Source: Vibrio gallicus (lineage in GTDB: Bacteria; Pseudomonadota; Gammaproteobacteria; Enterobacterales; Vibrionaceae). Taken from it: a stretch of DNA of 64,000 nt. Shown here in pieces: positions 28,890-36,812 of this stretch. Made by a program: the position numbers and the translations under genes. Below the pieces are notes generated by a model that was not told the DNA's origin, ran no database searches, and worked only from the letters and a program-made list of their open reading frames with translations. How positions within the stretch are numbered: the first letter of the stretch is position 1; each line of letters opens with the position of its first letter. The stretch is taken from positions 930,001 through 994,000 of the forward strand of contig NZ_AP024871.1 of assembly GCF_024346875.1 (NCBI RefSeq). The letters are read 5' to 3'.

Positions 28890-30623
28890 CTAGCGAGTGA
28901 GTTGGGCGTCGTTTGCGACAAACATTGAACCGAATACTAGATTCATTGCAGTTAAGTCTGAATCGTAGCTGTGAGTAAGCTGGACGTTTTTAGATAAGCG
29001 TAAGCGCAACAACTCTAAAAAGATTGGATTATCGAATTCGTTACCAGCTAAGGTGAGCTTTTCAAAGCCAAGGTGTTGATCAAATCGTTCAATCCATGCA
29101 CATAGATAGTCAGCAAGACTGTCTAAGAAGCCAGCAACGATGACTTTGTTATCATCTGGCATGGCTACGTAATAACTCAGTACTGATTGAAATGCTTTAA
29201 CCCAATCGATTTCTAAGGTATCACCTTTGGTTATGAGCTCGAATTCAACGCGAGGTAAGTTCTCAAACTTGTTCGAGATAACCGTTGCTACAGCACTGTT
29301 ACTGGCTTGCACTAAGGTCGCACCGTTATCACTTAGACCAAGGATAATAGCGAGTAATCCCAACATATCGCTTAGGCTGCCATTTGCGGTAGGAGCGTTT
29401 GCAATACGTTGACCATTAGCCTCTATGAACCGAGCCACCAGTTGCGTACTAGTGGGGTCTAATTCTGTTATTTGGTTAAGTAAATCCCTAAGGATGATCT
29501 CTTTACTGTACTGCGGCGCTTCGAACAGCCATTGATAGTCATAGGTTTTCTTATTATCTATGCGGTGTAATAGCCCAGAAGGGTATCGGTTATCAAGATA
29601 AAGCACGGCGCATTTCTTTGGAAAACGATCGCGCTGGAGAAGGTTTTCTAGAGCGTACGCAGCACTCATCTCGGGTTTAGACAAAGGGTGCGGATTATTG
29701 TCGCGCTTAATGCTGAGCGTGCCTTTTTTCCACTGTGCGTTTAAACCTAGTGCTGCGACTGAGGTGTGTATAGGCTGATGGGTAATTAAGGACTCAGGCT
29801 GCGGGGCGTTATCAAAATATAGGATGTCAGTCCCAAATTTAAGGATATGAGGACTGGTGTCGTCACCGTCTAATACAAATGCGTGGATATCCTGACCTGC
29901 ACAATAGGTTGCAATTGTGTACGCCAGTTTGTGTGCCGGTAATGAAACGATGTAAGTATCAAGCGGTAATTGATATTTTTGTTTGAAGTCGGGCTTAATG
30001 GCTAAGCGTAGACTCGGCTTTTCAATACTGAGTAATAGTTGCAGATCGCGCTCGGTGACAAAGCAGGCGTTTTGCAATGCTTCAATGCTAGTAAAAACCA
30101 TACGTTGTTGGTGCGGTTCAATATCTGTAAGTGGAAGCCAAGTTTCATTGACAATGTGACTGCCGTAGAGAGATTGAAGCGTCAGTGGTTTTTGCTCAAC
30201 CAAGACCTCAGTCGATTGCAATAGCTGCTGGGTATCTGAAGGTATTACGGCCTGTTCATTGACTGTGATAGCGTTAATTATCGCGCTTTCACACACAGGG
30301 CAGAGGTGAGTAAAATCATCTTTACACTGCTCACAATAGTGCACGTAATCCACAGACTCACTAGTGGTCAGTAATTTACTGCTACCTTTGAATGACGGCA
30401 CTGCGCTGATGTCTGTGCCGGTTATAGAGCAAGACAACGGAAAGCTTTGCCCTATAATATTAGCCAGTTCGGTGATCTCATCTTGGTCGCCATTGGCTTC
30501 AACATGATAGCCATTACTATCATGATAAATGGCATGCACTAACTTGCGTTGCAGTAATTCGTTGCATCGCCTAGCGTACAAATCAATCTGTTTAGTGGTA
30601 AAAAAGCTGAATCGAATAATCAT
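28890..30623 (-). CDS. Degenerate HypF-like hydrogenase-associated protein
   Basis: A 577-residue protein of no firmly known function. By eye it is collinear with HypF. Residues 1-68 resemble the acylphosphatase fold (AIYHDSNGYHV versus VYNDANGVGI) without the VQGVGFR catalytic loop. Two CxxC pairs (C97/C100, C108/C111) replace the larger zinc fingers. A YrdC-like part aligns (LLLSIEKPSLRLAIKP versus LLSAAAPIVLLKPKP) without the RPxxKP motif. At the end, LAGNEFDN (525-532) stands for LSGGVMQN, and DLTAMNLVFGS for NDGGISVGQ. Catalysis is therefore unlikely. It may correspond to the HydE-type accessory protein of epsilonproteobacteria, which I cannot verify. It lies between hyaD and the second hypC, so a maturation scaffold is the best guess. 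Confidence 0.65.
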   Translation of the reverse strand: MIIRFSFFTTKQIDLYARRCNELLQRKLVHAIYHDSNGYHVEANGDQDEITELANIIGQSFPLSCSITGTDISAVPSFKGSSKLLTTSESVDYVHYCEQCKDDFTHLCPVCESAIINAITVNEQAVIPSDTQQLLQSTEVLVEQKPLTLQSLYGSHIVNETWLPLTDIEPHQQRMVFTSIEALQNACFVTERDLQLLLSIEKPSLRLAIKPDFKQKYQLPLDTYIVSLPAHKLAYTIATYCAGQDIHAFVLDGDDTSPHILKFGTDILYFDNAPQPESLITHQPIHTSVAALGLNAQWKKGTLSIKRDNNPHPLSKPEMSAAYALENLLQRDRFPKKCAVLYLDNRYPSGLLHRIDNKKTYDYQWLFEAPQYSKEIILRDLLNQITELDPTSTQLVARFIEANGQRIANAPTANGSLSDMLGLLAIILGLSDNGATLVQASNSAVATVISNKFENLPRVEFELITKGDTLEIDWVKAFQSVLSYYVAMPDDNKVIVAGFLDSLADYLCAWIERFDQHLGFEKLTLAGNEFDNPIFLELLRLRLSKNVQLTHSYDSDLTAMNLVFGSMFVANDAQLTR

Positions 30624-30655
30624 GCCAAACCTTTTGCGGTCAAGATAAAATGGGC

Positions 30656-31180
30656 TTATAGCGCAGGGATATCTGTAATGGATAGGTCGTTGAGTTTTAT
30701 TACCTCAACTTGCTGCTGCTGCAAGTGTGTAACAAGCGCCTGCTCCATGATTGGAACTGCGGCTTGGACTTGGTCCGATAATTCAAAACTCATAGATTCA
30801 AGTACAGTGGGGCTGACGCCAAGTACGTAAGTTTTAGGGCGATCGCCGACGATATCCATCATATTTAGGGTAGCTAACATTTCAACTTCGTGGGCACTAC
30901 CTTGAAAGTCAATATGGCTTGGAACCGCATCAAAATCAAAGAAGTAAACCTTACCGGTCTCCTTTTCTGATGAGTTAATCGTATCGATGACCACGACCTG
31001 TTCATATCTACTTAGCAAAGGAATAAGCCCATGGGCAAGGGTGCCTCCATCAATAATATCGATGTTATATAGGCTGCTATTGAGCTGATATTTTTGTTCG
31101 ATCAGTTTTGCAAACCTTACGCCGATACCTTCATCGGCGTAAAGAATGTTACCAATCCCTAAGATTAAGAGATTGCTCAC
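30656..31180 (-). CDS. hyaD: Hydrogenase maturation endopeptidase HyaD (M52 family)
   Basis: A 174-residue protease that cuts the C-terminal tail from the large subunit after nickel insertion. It has the family motifs LGIGNILYADEGIGVR (the glutamate is a nickel ligand), IDGGTLAHGL, VVVIDTINSS (aspartate ligand) and the SAHEVEM histidine. YVLGVSPTVLESM completes the signature. The 3' tail is slightly longer than usual. Its start overlaps hyaC by four bases (ATGA). Confidence 0.93.
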   Translation of the reverse strand: MSNLLILGIGNILYADEGIGVRFAKLIEQKYQLNSSLYNIDIIDGGTLAHGLIPLLSRYEQVVVIDTINSSEKETGKVYFFDFDAVPSHIDFQGSAHEVEMLATLNMMDIVGDRPKTYVLGVSPTVLESMSFELSDQVQAAVPIMEQALVTHLQQQQVEVIKLNDLSITDIPAL

Positions 31181-31881
31181 TTATTGAAATCCCCGTGATC
31201 GTGATGATCGGGGTGATAGTAATCTAACCCTGAAATCATAGGGTCAACTGAGCTCACCTTAAAACGAACCGCAGTGAAGATCACCATATAAATATGAACA
31301 ATGATAAACACCAAGAAAACCCAGGTGACTTCGTGATGCAGGGTGCGAATGAAGGCTAATCCACCAACATCCTCAAGCATACCTACAACCCAGTTTGCGA
31401 TAGGCAAGATAGCGCCACCAAGGTTATCGTGATATACGTTTGCATATAAGATAAGTCCGGTTGCACACATCAGCATAATGACCAAAGTCAAAAAGAAATA
31501 GGTCATAAACTGCAATACATTGTAAGCGCCATTTTTTTCCTTTGGCCCTTGATATGTATAAGCCTTCATTACCGATATCCAAGCCTTGATCTTGAAAATA
31601 TCTTTAAATGAACGGCGCTCAATATCGCTTCTACTAAAGAAGAATAAATAGGTTCTAATCATAGTAATGGCAACCAAAAGGAAGCCAAATATTTGATGTG
31701 TAAAACGAACCCAGCCCTGGACTAGATGGTCACTCGTTCCCATTGATACCAAAAACGGCCATGAGATGTAGAAACCAGTAATAGCCAGCATTCCGATAGC
31801 CACCAGTCTTAACCAGTGGCAGATTCGAATTGCAGCACTAAAGGTTACTTCACGAGCGTAACGTGCTTTGTTGTTAGCCAT
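31177..31881 (-). CDS. hyaC: Ni/Fe-hydrogenase b-type cytochrome subunit HyaC
   Basis: A 234-residue integral membrane dihaem cytochrome b that anchors the hydrogenase and passes electrons from H2 to quinone. Four TM helices are evident, with haem-ligand-type histidines in RICHWLRLVAI, RFTHQIFGFLLV and LHHEVTWVFLVFIIVHIY. This makes the enzyme a membrane-bound, periplasm-facing uptake hydrogenase. The C-terminus is His/Asp-rich (YYHPDHHDHGDF). Confidence 0.94.
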   Translation of the reverse strand: MANNKARYAREVTFSAAIRICHWLRLVAIGMLAITGFYISWPFLVSMGTSDHLVQGWVRFTHQIFGFLLVAITMIRTYLFFFSRSDIERRSFKDIFKIKAWISVMKAYTYQGPKEKNGAYNVLQFMTYFFLTLVIMLMCATGLILYANVYHDNLGGAILPIANWVVGMLEDVGGLAFIRTLHHEVTWVFLVFIIVHIYMVIFTAVRFKVSSVDPMISGLDYYHPDHHDHGDFNK

Positions 31882-31894
31882 ATGAATATCCTAA

Positions 31895-33598
31895 TTATAC
31901 CGCGGGTTTCACTTCAAACTGGCTGAGTTCATTGCCTTCGAAATCCATAACGTGTACAGCACATGCCATACATGGGTCAAACGAGTGAATGACACGAATA
32001 ACCTCTAAAGGTTTCTTAGGATCTTCAAGTTTCAAGCCAATTAAATCCGCTTCGTATGGACCAATATTGCCATTTGCATCAACAGGGCCTGAGTTCCATG
32101 TCGATGGAACAACCGCTTGATAATTGGCAACCTTTCCGTCTTTAACACGGATCCAGTGACTGAGCATACCGCGTGGCGCCTCAATCATAGAGTAGCCCTC
32201 ACTTTCGCTTGGAACCTTGCTCATATCAGGTTTACGATAGGTTTCGTCATCGACTAAAATATTATCGATTAGCGCTTGTAAGGTTTCGAATGCTGCGTTG
32301 GTTACGATACGTGTTTGCAGCATACGTGCCGCCGTACGGCCTAAGGTGGTAAATAGTGCTTCTACCGGTAATCCGGTTGTTTTTAAGAAGTCATTTACTT
32401 CATCGACAACAACTTGATTGCCTTTAGCGTAGTTCACCACCATAGATGCTAACGGTCCTACCTCAAACGGTTGACCATCATAGCGAGGTGATTTAACCCA
32501 GCTGTATTTACCGTCTTGGTCTAGGGTCGGTAGCTTACCGTATACGGTTTCGCGATCCTTCATCCCGGTATATTCCGGTTCAGTTTGACCATCAAATGGG
32601 TGCAGTGGTTCATCACCTTTGTACCAAGAGTGGGTCACGTCTTCCTTAATAAGGCTAGGGTCAAGGTCGAATACCTGACTGATGTCGCCGTTCTTAATTA
32701 CACCGCTGTGCAGCAAGTGAGTCTCGCCTTTAGTGAAGAATTCTTGGGTAGTTAAGAAGTTTGGAACACCGACCTTGCCCAGTACTGAAGGCTCGGCTTT
32801 GTACGCTTCGGCTGCCATCAAGATATCAGGGTAGTAAGCGCGTTCGATAAAGTCTTGTACCGTTGCTAGCTTAGTCTTCCACTCTTGTAAACGTGCCGGG
32901 TTTAGCATGTCTCTAACTGAGGTAATCCCGCCGACAACCAATGATTGAGGGTGTGGGCTCTTACCGCCAAAGATAGCCATTAGCTCCGCGGCGATACGCT
33001 GAACATCTAGAGCCTTTAGGTAGTGAGACAAGGCAATTAAGTTCTGCTCTGGGGTGAATCTGTAGGTTTTGTTTCCCCAATACGCATTGGCAAATGGACC
33101 AAGCTTACCGGTATCAACCAGTTTTTGAACTTTTTGTTGAGCGGCTCGTAAATCACCCGCGCCAGCGGCAATAGGTACATCAGTATACTGCAATGCAACC
33201 TGAGCGGCTTTTTCAGGGCTTGCTGAAAGAGCGGCAACGACATCTACCCAATCCAGGGCATGCAGGTGGTAAAAGTGGACGATATGGTCGTGAATATTTA
33301 AAGATGCATGGATCAAGCTGCGAATGAACTTGGCATTTTTAGGGATCTCTACCCCCAATGCTTTCTCTACCGCTTCAGTACCACAACGATAGTGCGAATA
33401 GGTGCACACCCCACAAATACGCTGTACTAATAAGCCAACGTCAAATACCGAGCGGTCTTTTAGGATAACTTCAATACCACGCCATAATGACGAAGAAGAG
33501 TAGGCCTTCTGTACCACATTGTTTTCATCAACTTCTACTTCAATGCGTAGGTGACCTTCGATACGAGTGATCGGATCTATAACGACACGCTTGCTCAT
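31895..33598 (-). CDS. hyaB: [NiFe] hydrogenase large subunit HyaB
   Basis: The 567-residue catalytic subunit carries the Ni-Fe(CN)2CO site. The N-terminal nickel motif is RICGVCTYSH, and the C-terminal one is DPCMACAVH, followed by an 18-residue tail (VMDFEGNE...) to be removed by HyaD after the histidine. The EAPRGMLSHW segment is canonical. Sequence features fit the group 1 membrane-bound uptake enzymes. The start codon overlaps the hyaA stop (TAATG), which supports equal synthesis of both subunits. Confidence 0.97.
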   Translation of the reverse strand: MSKRVVIDPITRIEGHLRIEVEVDENNVVQKAYSSSSLWRGIEVILKDRSVFDVGLLVQRICGVCTYSHYRCGTEAVEKALGVEIPKNAKFIRSLIHASLNIHDHIVHFYHLHALDWVDVVAALSASPEKAAQVALQYTDVPIAAGAGDLRAAQQKVQKLVDTGKLGPFANAYWGNKTYRFTPEQNLIALSHYLKALDVQRIAAELMAIFGGKSPHPQSLVVGGITSVRDMLNPARLQEWKTKLATVQDFIERAYYPDILMAAEAYKAEPSVLGKVGVPNFLTTQEFFTKGETHLLHSGVIKNGDISQVFDLDPSLIKEDVTHSWYKGDEPLHPFDGQTEPEYTGMKDRETVYGKLPTLDQDGKYSWVKSPRYDGQPFEVGPLASMVVNYAKGNQVVVDEVNDFLKTTGLPVEALFTTLGRTAARMLQTRIVTNAAFETLQALIDNILVDDETYRKPDMSKVPSESEGYSMIEAPRGMLSHWIRVKDGKVANYQAVVPSTWNSGPVDANGNIGPYEADLIGLKLEDPKKPLEVIRVIHSFDPCMACAVHVMDFEGNELSQFEVKPAV

Positions 33599-34743
33599 TA
33601 CGCTTCCTCGTCCAGTTTTTTACCAAAAATACTTGCTACAGCATGGACAGTGATGCCCACAGCAGCAATACCTAATACAGCGGTACCAATATAATCTGAG
33701 GTCTTATCAAGGCTTGATGTAAAGTCTCGACGTCCTAGAGGTTTTTCAAATTCCGACATTGCATCCCAAAAGTTTGGTTCAGAGCAGCCAATACAACCAT
33801 GCCCTGCGAGAACAGGCCAACTGGTGCCACCGTTGAAACGCTGAGTTGGACAGTTGTTGTAGGTATAAGGACCCTTACAGCCAACCTTAAATAAGCAGTA
33901 GCCTTGTTTAGCGCCTTCATCACCAAACTCTTCTACAAATTCACCAGCATCAAAGTGACCACGACGCTCACAGTTGTCGTGAACTCGTGCACCGTATGCC
34001 CAACGTGGGCGGTTGTAGATATCAAGAGGTGGCAGTTTGCCAAACATAATGAAGTACATCAGTGTGCCAACGATATTTCGCTCACTTGGAGGACAACCCC
34101 CAAGGTTCACCACTGGTTTATCAATTACCTTGTGAATACCTTTAGCGCCCGTTGGGTTGGGAGCGGCAGCTTGTACGCCACCAAAAGAAGCACAGGTACC
34201 AACTGCAACAATAGCCGCCGCGCCGTCTGCAGCTTCTTCTAGGATTTTCATCCCAGTTTTGCCTTTGGCTCCGACGGTTAAAAATGTGCCATTATTTGCC
34301 GTAGGTACTGCACCTTCAACAGCCAGTAGGTACTGGCCGTGGTAAGCACTTAGTGCATGCTCAAGGTTTTCTTCAGCTTGCCAGCCGGCAGCTGCCATTA
34401 ATGTCTCATGGTATTCAAGAGATAAGTGGTCAAAGATCAGCGTATCTAGGGTAGGGGTATCGGCGCGAACCAGAGACTCAGAACACCCTGTACATTCAGC
34501 GAGGTGCAGCCATACCAAAGGAATACGGTCAGAGAGTTCCGCTGCTTTGGCGACCATAGGAGCAAATTCCATAGGCAATGCAAGCGCGGCGGCAGTCATC
34601 GATGACCATTTCATAAATTCACGACGATTAATGCCCGATTGGTCGATGTTTTCTACCAAAGGGGTCGTCTTCATCGCTGGCATAGCAGATAGCTTATCTA
34701 ATCTGTTTTTACAGATGTCCATCAATGCTTGATAATTGAACAT
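33598..34743 (-). CDS. hyaA: [NiFe] hydrogenase small subunit HyaA
   Basis: The 381-residue iron-sulfur subunit has a Tat signal with twin arginines at residues 40-41 (NRREFMKW) that exports the folded dimer. The proximal cluster motif reads ECTGCSESLVR, with glycine at residue 86, and a later GTCASFGGVQ also has glycine where oxygen-tolerant Hyd-1 has its extra cysteines. This points to a standard oxygen-sensitive cluster, like Hyd-2. HDNCERRGHFDAGEF and the GHGCIGCSEPNFWD cluster ligands are intact. A C-terminal hydrophobic helix (YIGTAVLGIAAVGITVHAV) is the membrane anchor. GGAG before the ATG supports the start. Confidence 0.96.
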   Translation of the reverse strand: MFNYQALMDICKNRLDKLSAMPAMKTTPLVENIDQSGINRREFMKWSSMTAAALALPMEFAPMVAKAAELSDRIPLVWLHLAECTGCSESLVRADTPTLDTLIFDHLSLEYHETLMAAAGWQAEENLEHALSAYHGQYLLAVEGAVPTANNGTFLTVGAKGKTGMKILEEAADGAAAIVAVGTCASFGGVQAAAPNPTGAKGIHKVIDKPVVNLGGCPPSERNIVGTLMYFIMFGKLPPLDIYNRPRWAYGARVHDNCERRGHFDAGEFVEEFGDEGAKQGYCLFKVGCKGPYTYNNCPTQRFNGGTSWPVLAGHGCIGCSEPNFWDAMSEFEKPLGRRDFTSSLDKTSDYIGTAVLGIAAVGITVHAVASIFGKKLDEEA

Positions 34744-34759
34744 GGTGTTGCTCCGACAA

Positions 34760-34912
34760 TTATAGTTTTTTATATAAAACGCAAAAAAGCACTAATGCTA
34801 ATGCAATTGATGATGCGCTGAGCGGACCGTTAACATGGCTATGAATAAAGCCGGTGTTATGTGCAAAGGCCGTCATTGGTAAACATGCTACGACAGCAAG
34901 TAATTTTTTCAT
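34760..34912 (-). CDS. 50-residue exported His-containing membrane peptide
   Basis: A small gene between hypE and hyaA on the same strand. The product opens MKKLLAVVACLPMTAFA, a clear signal peptide, and continues HNTGFIHSHVNGP (three histidines). It ends in a hydrophobic helix (SSIALALVLFCVLY) with KKL at the C-terminus. GGAG precedes the ATG at good spacing, and the stop is 16 bases before the hyaA start. I do not recognise the family. The mature N-terminus (AHN...) faintly recalls HupE. A periplasmic metal-handling or hydrogenase-membrane accessory role is possible but unproven. Confidence 0.72.
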   Translation of the reverse strand: MKKLLAVVACLPMTAFAHNTGFIHSHVNGPLSASSIALALVLFCVLYKKL

Positions 34913-34942
34913 TGTTGTGATTCTCCAATTAGTGCTACACGG

Positions 34943-35959
34943 CTAACATATGCGAGGAAGCTGTTCACCGGTGGGCATAAATAGTTTTTTTTGTGCGCCA
35001 TATAAACTCTCGATAAAGACACCATCAACAGAGTTAACAACGTTACCGATTATGGTTGCGTCTTGTCCAAAGGGGAGGCTTTTGATAGTCGCCAGCAGAG
35101 ACTCAGCCTGCTTAGCGTCTACAAAAATTACCGCTTTCCCTTCGTTGGCCATTAACAGCGGGTCAAGGCCGAGTATTTCCGAAACCGCAGTCACTTCTGG
35201 ATGAAGAGGCAAGGAGGCTTCGTTGATGATCATTCCAAGCTTGGATTGGTCTGCTATCTCATTACATACCGCAGCTACTCCACCACGAGTGGCATCGCGC
35301 ATCGCGTGTACACCTGGGTGTTGCAATAGCGGTTGGGTTAATAAATTCAATGGTGCGCAGTCGCTCACAATTGAGCCAGATAAGGCTAATTCATTACGTG
35401 CTTGTAAAATAGCGACGGCGTGATCGCCTAAGGTACCGGTGACGATAATCTTGTCACCGTTTTGGATCTCAGTCGTAGCGACATTGCATTGGCTCGGTAT
35501 GACGCCAATACCAGCAGTATTAATAAAAATCTTGTCACATGCCCCTCTAGCGACAACTTTGGTGTCACCCGTGACTATGCTAACCCCTGCCTCTTTTGCC
35601 GTTTGCGCCATAGCGATTACGATTTGCTCAAGGTCGGTCATAGGTAAACCTTCTTCAAGAACAAAACCGACGCTAAGGTACTTAGGAATTGCGCCACCTA
35701 CAGCAAGGTCATTGACCGTGCCGCAGACTGCGAGTTTCCCAATATTGCCACCTGGGAAAAAAATTGGGTCAATCACAAAACTGTCAGTGGCAAATGCAAG
35801 GCGGTCGCCTTGTTGCGCTAATGCATCTAACGGGATACGAGCCTGATCTTCTAGGTTATTTAGCTGTTCATTATTAAAGTGGTGTAGAAACATCTCTTTG
35901 ATAAGAGACTGCATCTTTTGACCACCACTTCCGTGTTCTAAGGTTATTAACTGAGACAT
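34943..35959 (-). CDS. hypE: Hydrogenase cyanide-ligand factor HypE
   Basis: HypE dehydrates its own carbamoylated C-terminal cysteine to a thiocyanate, the source of the CN ligands. The 338-residue product has the PurM-like N-terminal domain starting ITLEHGSGGQKMQSLI, the GDTKVVARG loop, and ends PRIC with the essential terminal cysteine. The ATG at 35959 gives the family N-terminus; an in-frame start at 36004 would add 15 unrelated basic residues. Unusually, hypE is the promoter-proximal gene, ahead of the structural genes, while the other hyp genes are distal. Confidence 0.95.
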   Translation of the reverse strand: MSQLITLEHGSGGQKMQSLIKEMFLHHFNNEQLNNLEDQARIPLDALAQQGDRLAFATDSFVIDPIFFPGGNIGKLAVCGTVNDLAVGGAIPKYLSVGFVLEEGLPMTDLEQIVIAMAQTAKEAGVSIVTGDTKVVARGACDKIFINTAGIGVIPSQCNVATTEIQNGDKIIVTGTLGDHAVAILQARNELALSGSIVSDCAPLNLLTQPLLQHPGVHAMRDATRGGVAAVCNEIADQSKLGMIINEASLPLHPEVTAVSEILGLDPLLMANEGKAVIFVDAKQAESLLATIKSLPFGQDATIIGNVVNSVDGVFIESLYGAQKKLFMPTGEQLPRIC

Positions 35960-36037
35960 AGTATTTAGTGAACACTTTTTTGAGCGAATGCGCGATAAAA
36001 TCAAATTACGCGGGTGGGCGCAACAACTGTAAATGTA

Positions 36038-36068
36038 ATTATAGATTCATTTAATGGAATGCTGACAA
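36038..36068 (-). promoter_or_regulatory. Candidate promoter of the hypE-hya-hyp operon
   Basis: Read on the minus strand, TTGTCA (36063-36068) precedes a perfect TATAAT (36038-36043) with a 19-base spacer, longer than ideal. It lies about 80 bases before the hypE start. I saw no convincing FNR or sigma-54 site here. Confidence 0.35.
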
Positions 36069-36108
36069 TTTAACCAAAAGCGACTTTTTTAATGCACGCG
36101 GTTATGTA

Positions 36109-36612
36109 TTAAAATCCGCCGGCCCAACGGTCAAATTCGTTGATTTTATGCCATTCCTTCTCTGTACGAGGTTTTGGAAAGTAGGGGAGTCTGAGGAGTT
36201 TTTCGTCTGGCAACAATACCCAATCAGGGGTAATTTTTAGCCGTTGAATGTGTTGGCTATTACTGGCTTTTACATACATGTAATAGCCATCACTGTGGGT
36301 ATTTGCATAGCTGGCAACCTTGACTTTATCCCCGTTGGGGAGTTGAACCATGCGCCCGAGTGGAAAGAGTTGATGCAAAGCAAAGCTGACATGGGCGTCT
36401 TGGCAGATACCTTGCTTAAATCGTGATAAACCAATAACGGTCGAGGTAGTACGTAGGCTCCAACCCGCAAGAGACAATCCCTTAAGCGTGTCTTTGAAAG
36501 GGACACCCTTCTCCATACCTTCATTGGAAATAAATTGCACTATGACATCATCATTGTTTTGCTCTAGGATCTGCAAAAATTGTTCGCCAGTCTTGTCTGC
36601 GAGAAGTTTCAT
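36109..36612 (-). CDS. Hypothetical protein upstream of the hydrogenase operon
   Basis: A 167-residue soluble protein I do not recognise. It has no signal peptide or membrane segment. Visible features are a mixed alpha/beta N-terminus (KTGEQFLQILEQNNDDVIVQF), a central strand-rich part (GRMVQLPNGDKVKVASYANT) and a proline/aromatic C-terminal tail (LPYFPKPRTEKEWHKINEF). It has ordinary codon use and an acceptable start. It shares the strand of hypE, with a gap of about 150 bases holding a candidate promoter, so it is probably separate from the hydrogenase operon. No function is proposed. Confidence 0.6.
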   Translation of the reverse strand: MKLLADKTGEQFLQILEQNNDDVIVQFISNEGMEKGVPFKDTLKGLSLAGWSLRTTSTVIGLSRFKQGICQDAHVSFALHQLFPLGRMVQLPNGDKVKVASYANTHSDGYYMYVKASNSQHIQRLKITPDWVLLPDEKLLRLPYFPKPRTEKEWHKINEFDRWAGGF

Positions 36613-36751
36613 CTTTCACCCGATAGCTCATAGAGAGCGGTTGCCTTTGAGACCTTTTCGACTCAAGGGGCTATTGTCGAAATGCTATTTAGCTATGTCA
36701 TTTGAGGATAACACCTGCGACAAGGGATATTTTAGGTGAAAGCTTAGATAT

Positions 36752-36792
36752 AAAAAAATGCCCTAATAACCGGATGTCGGGTTATTAGGGCA
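36752..36792 (-). terminator. Intrinsic terminator after ycgB
   Basis: A perfect 13-base-pair stem, TGCCCTAATAACC / GGTTATTAGGGCA, has an eight-base loop. On the minus strand it is followed by seven T residues. Confidence 0.88.
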
Positions 36793-36812
36793 AAGTTGCT
36801 TCACGAAGGTTA

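Noticed and set aside
35960..36108. FNR or sigma-54 site driving the hydrogenase operon
   Set aside because: TTGATTTTATCGCG has only one good FNR half with wrong spacing, and no GG/GC pair with -24/-12 spacing was found.
36759..36792. Palindrome as an operator or attachment site
   Set aside because: Its position just after ycgB and the T tract on the coding strand mark it as an intrinsic terminator.
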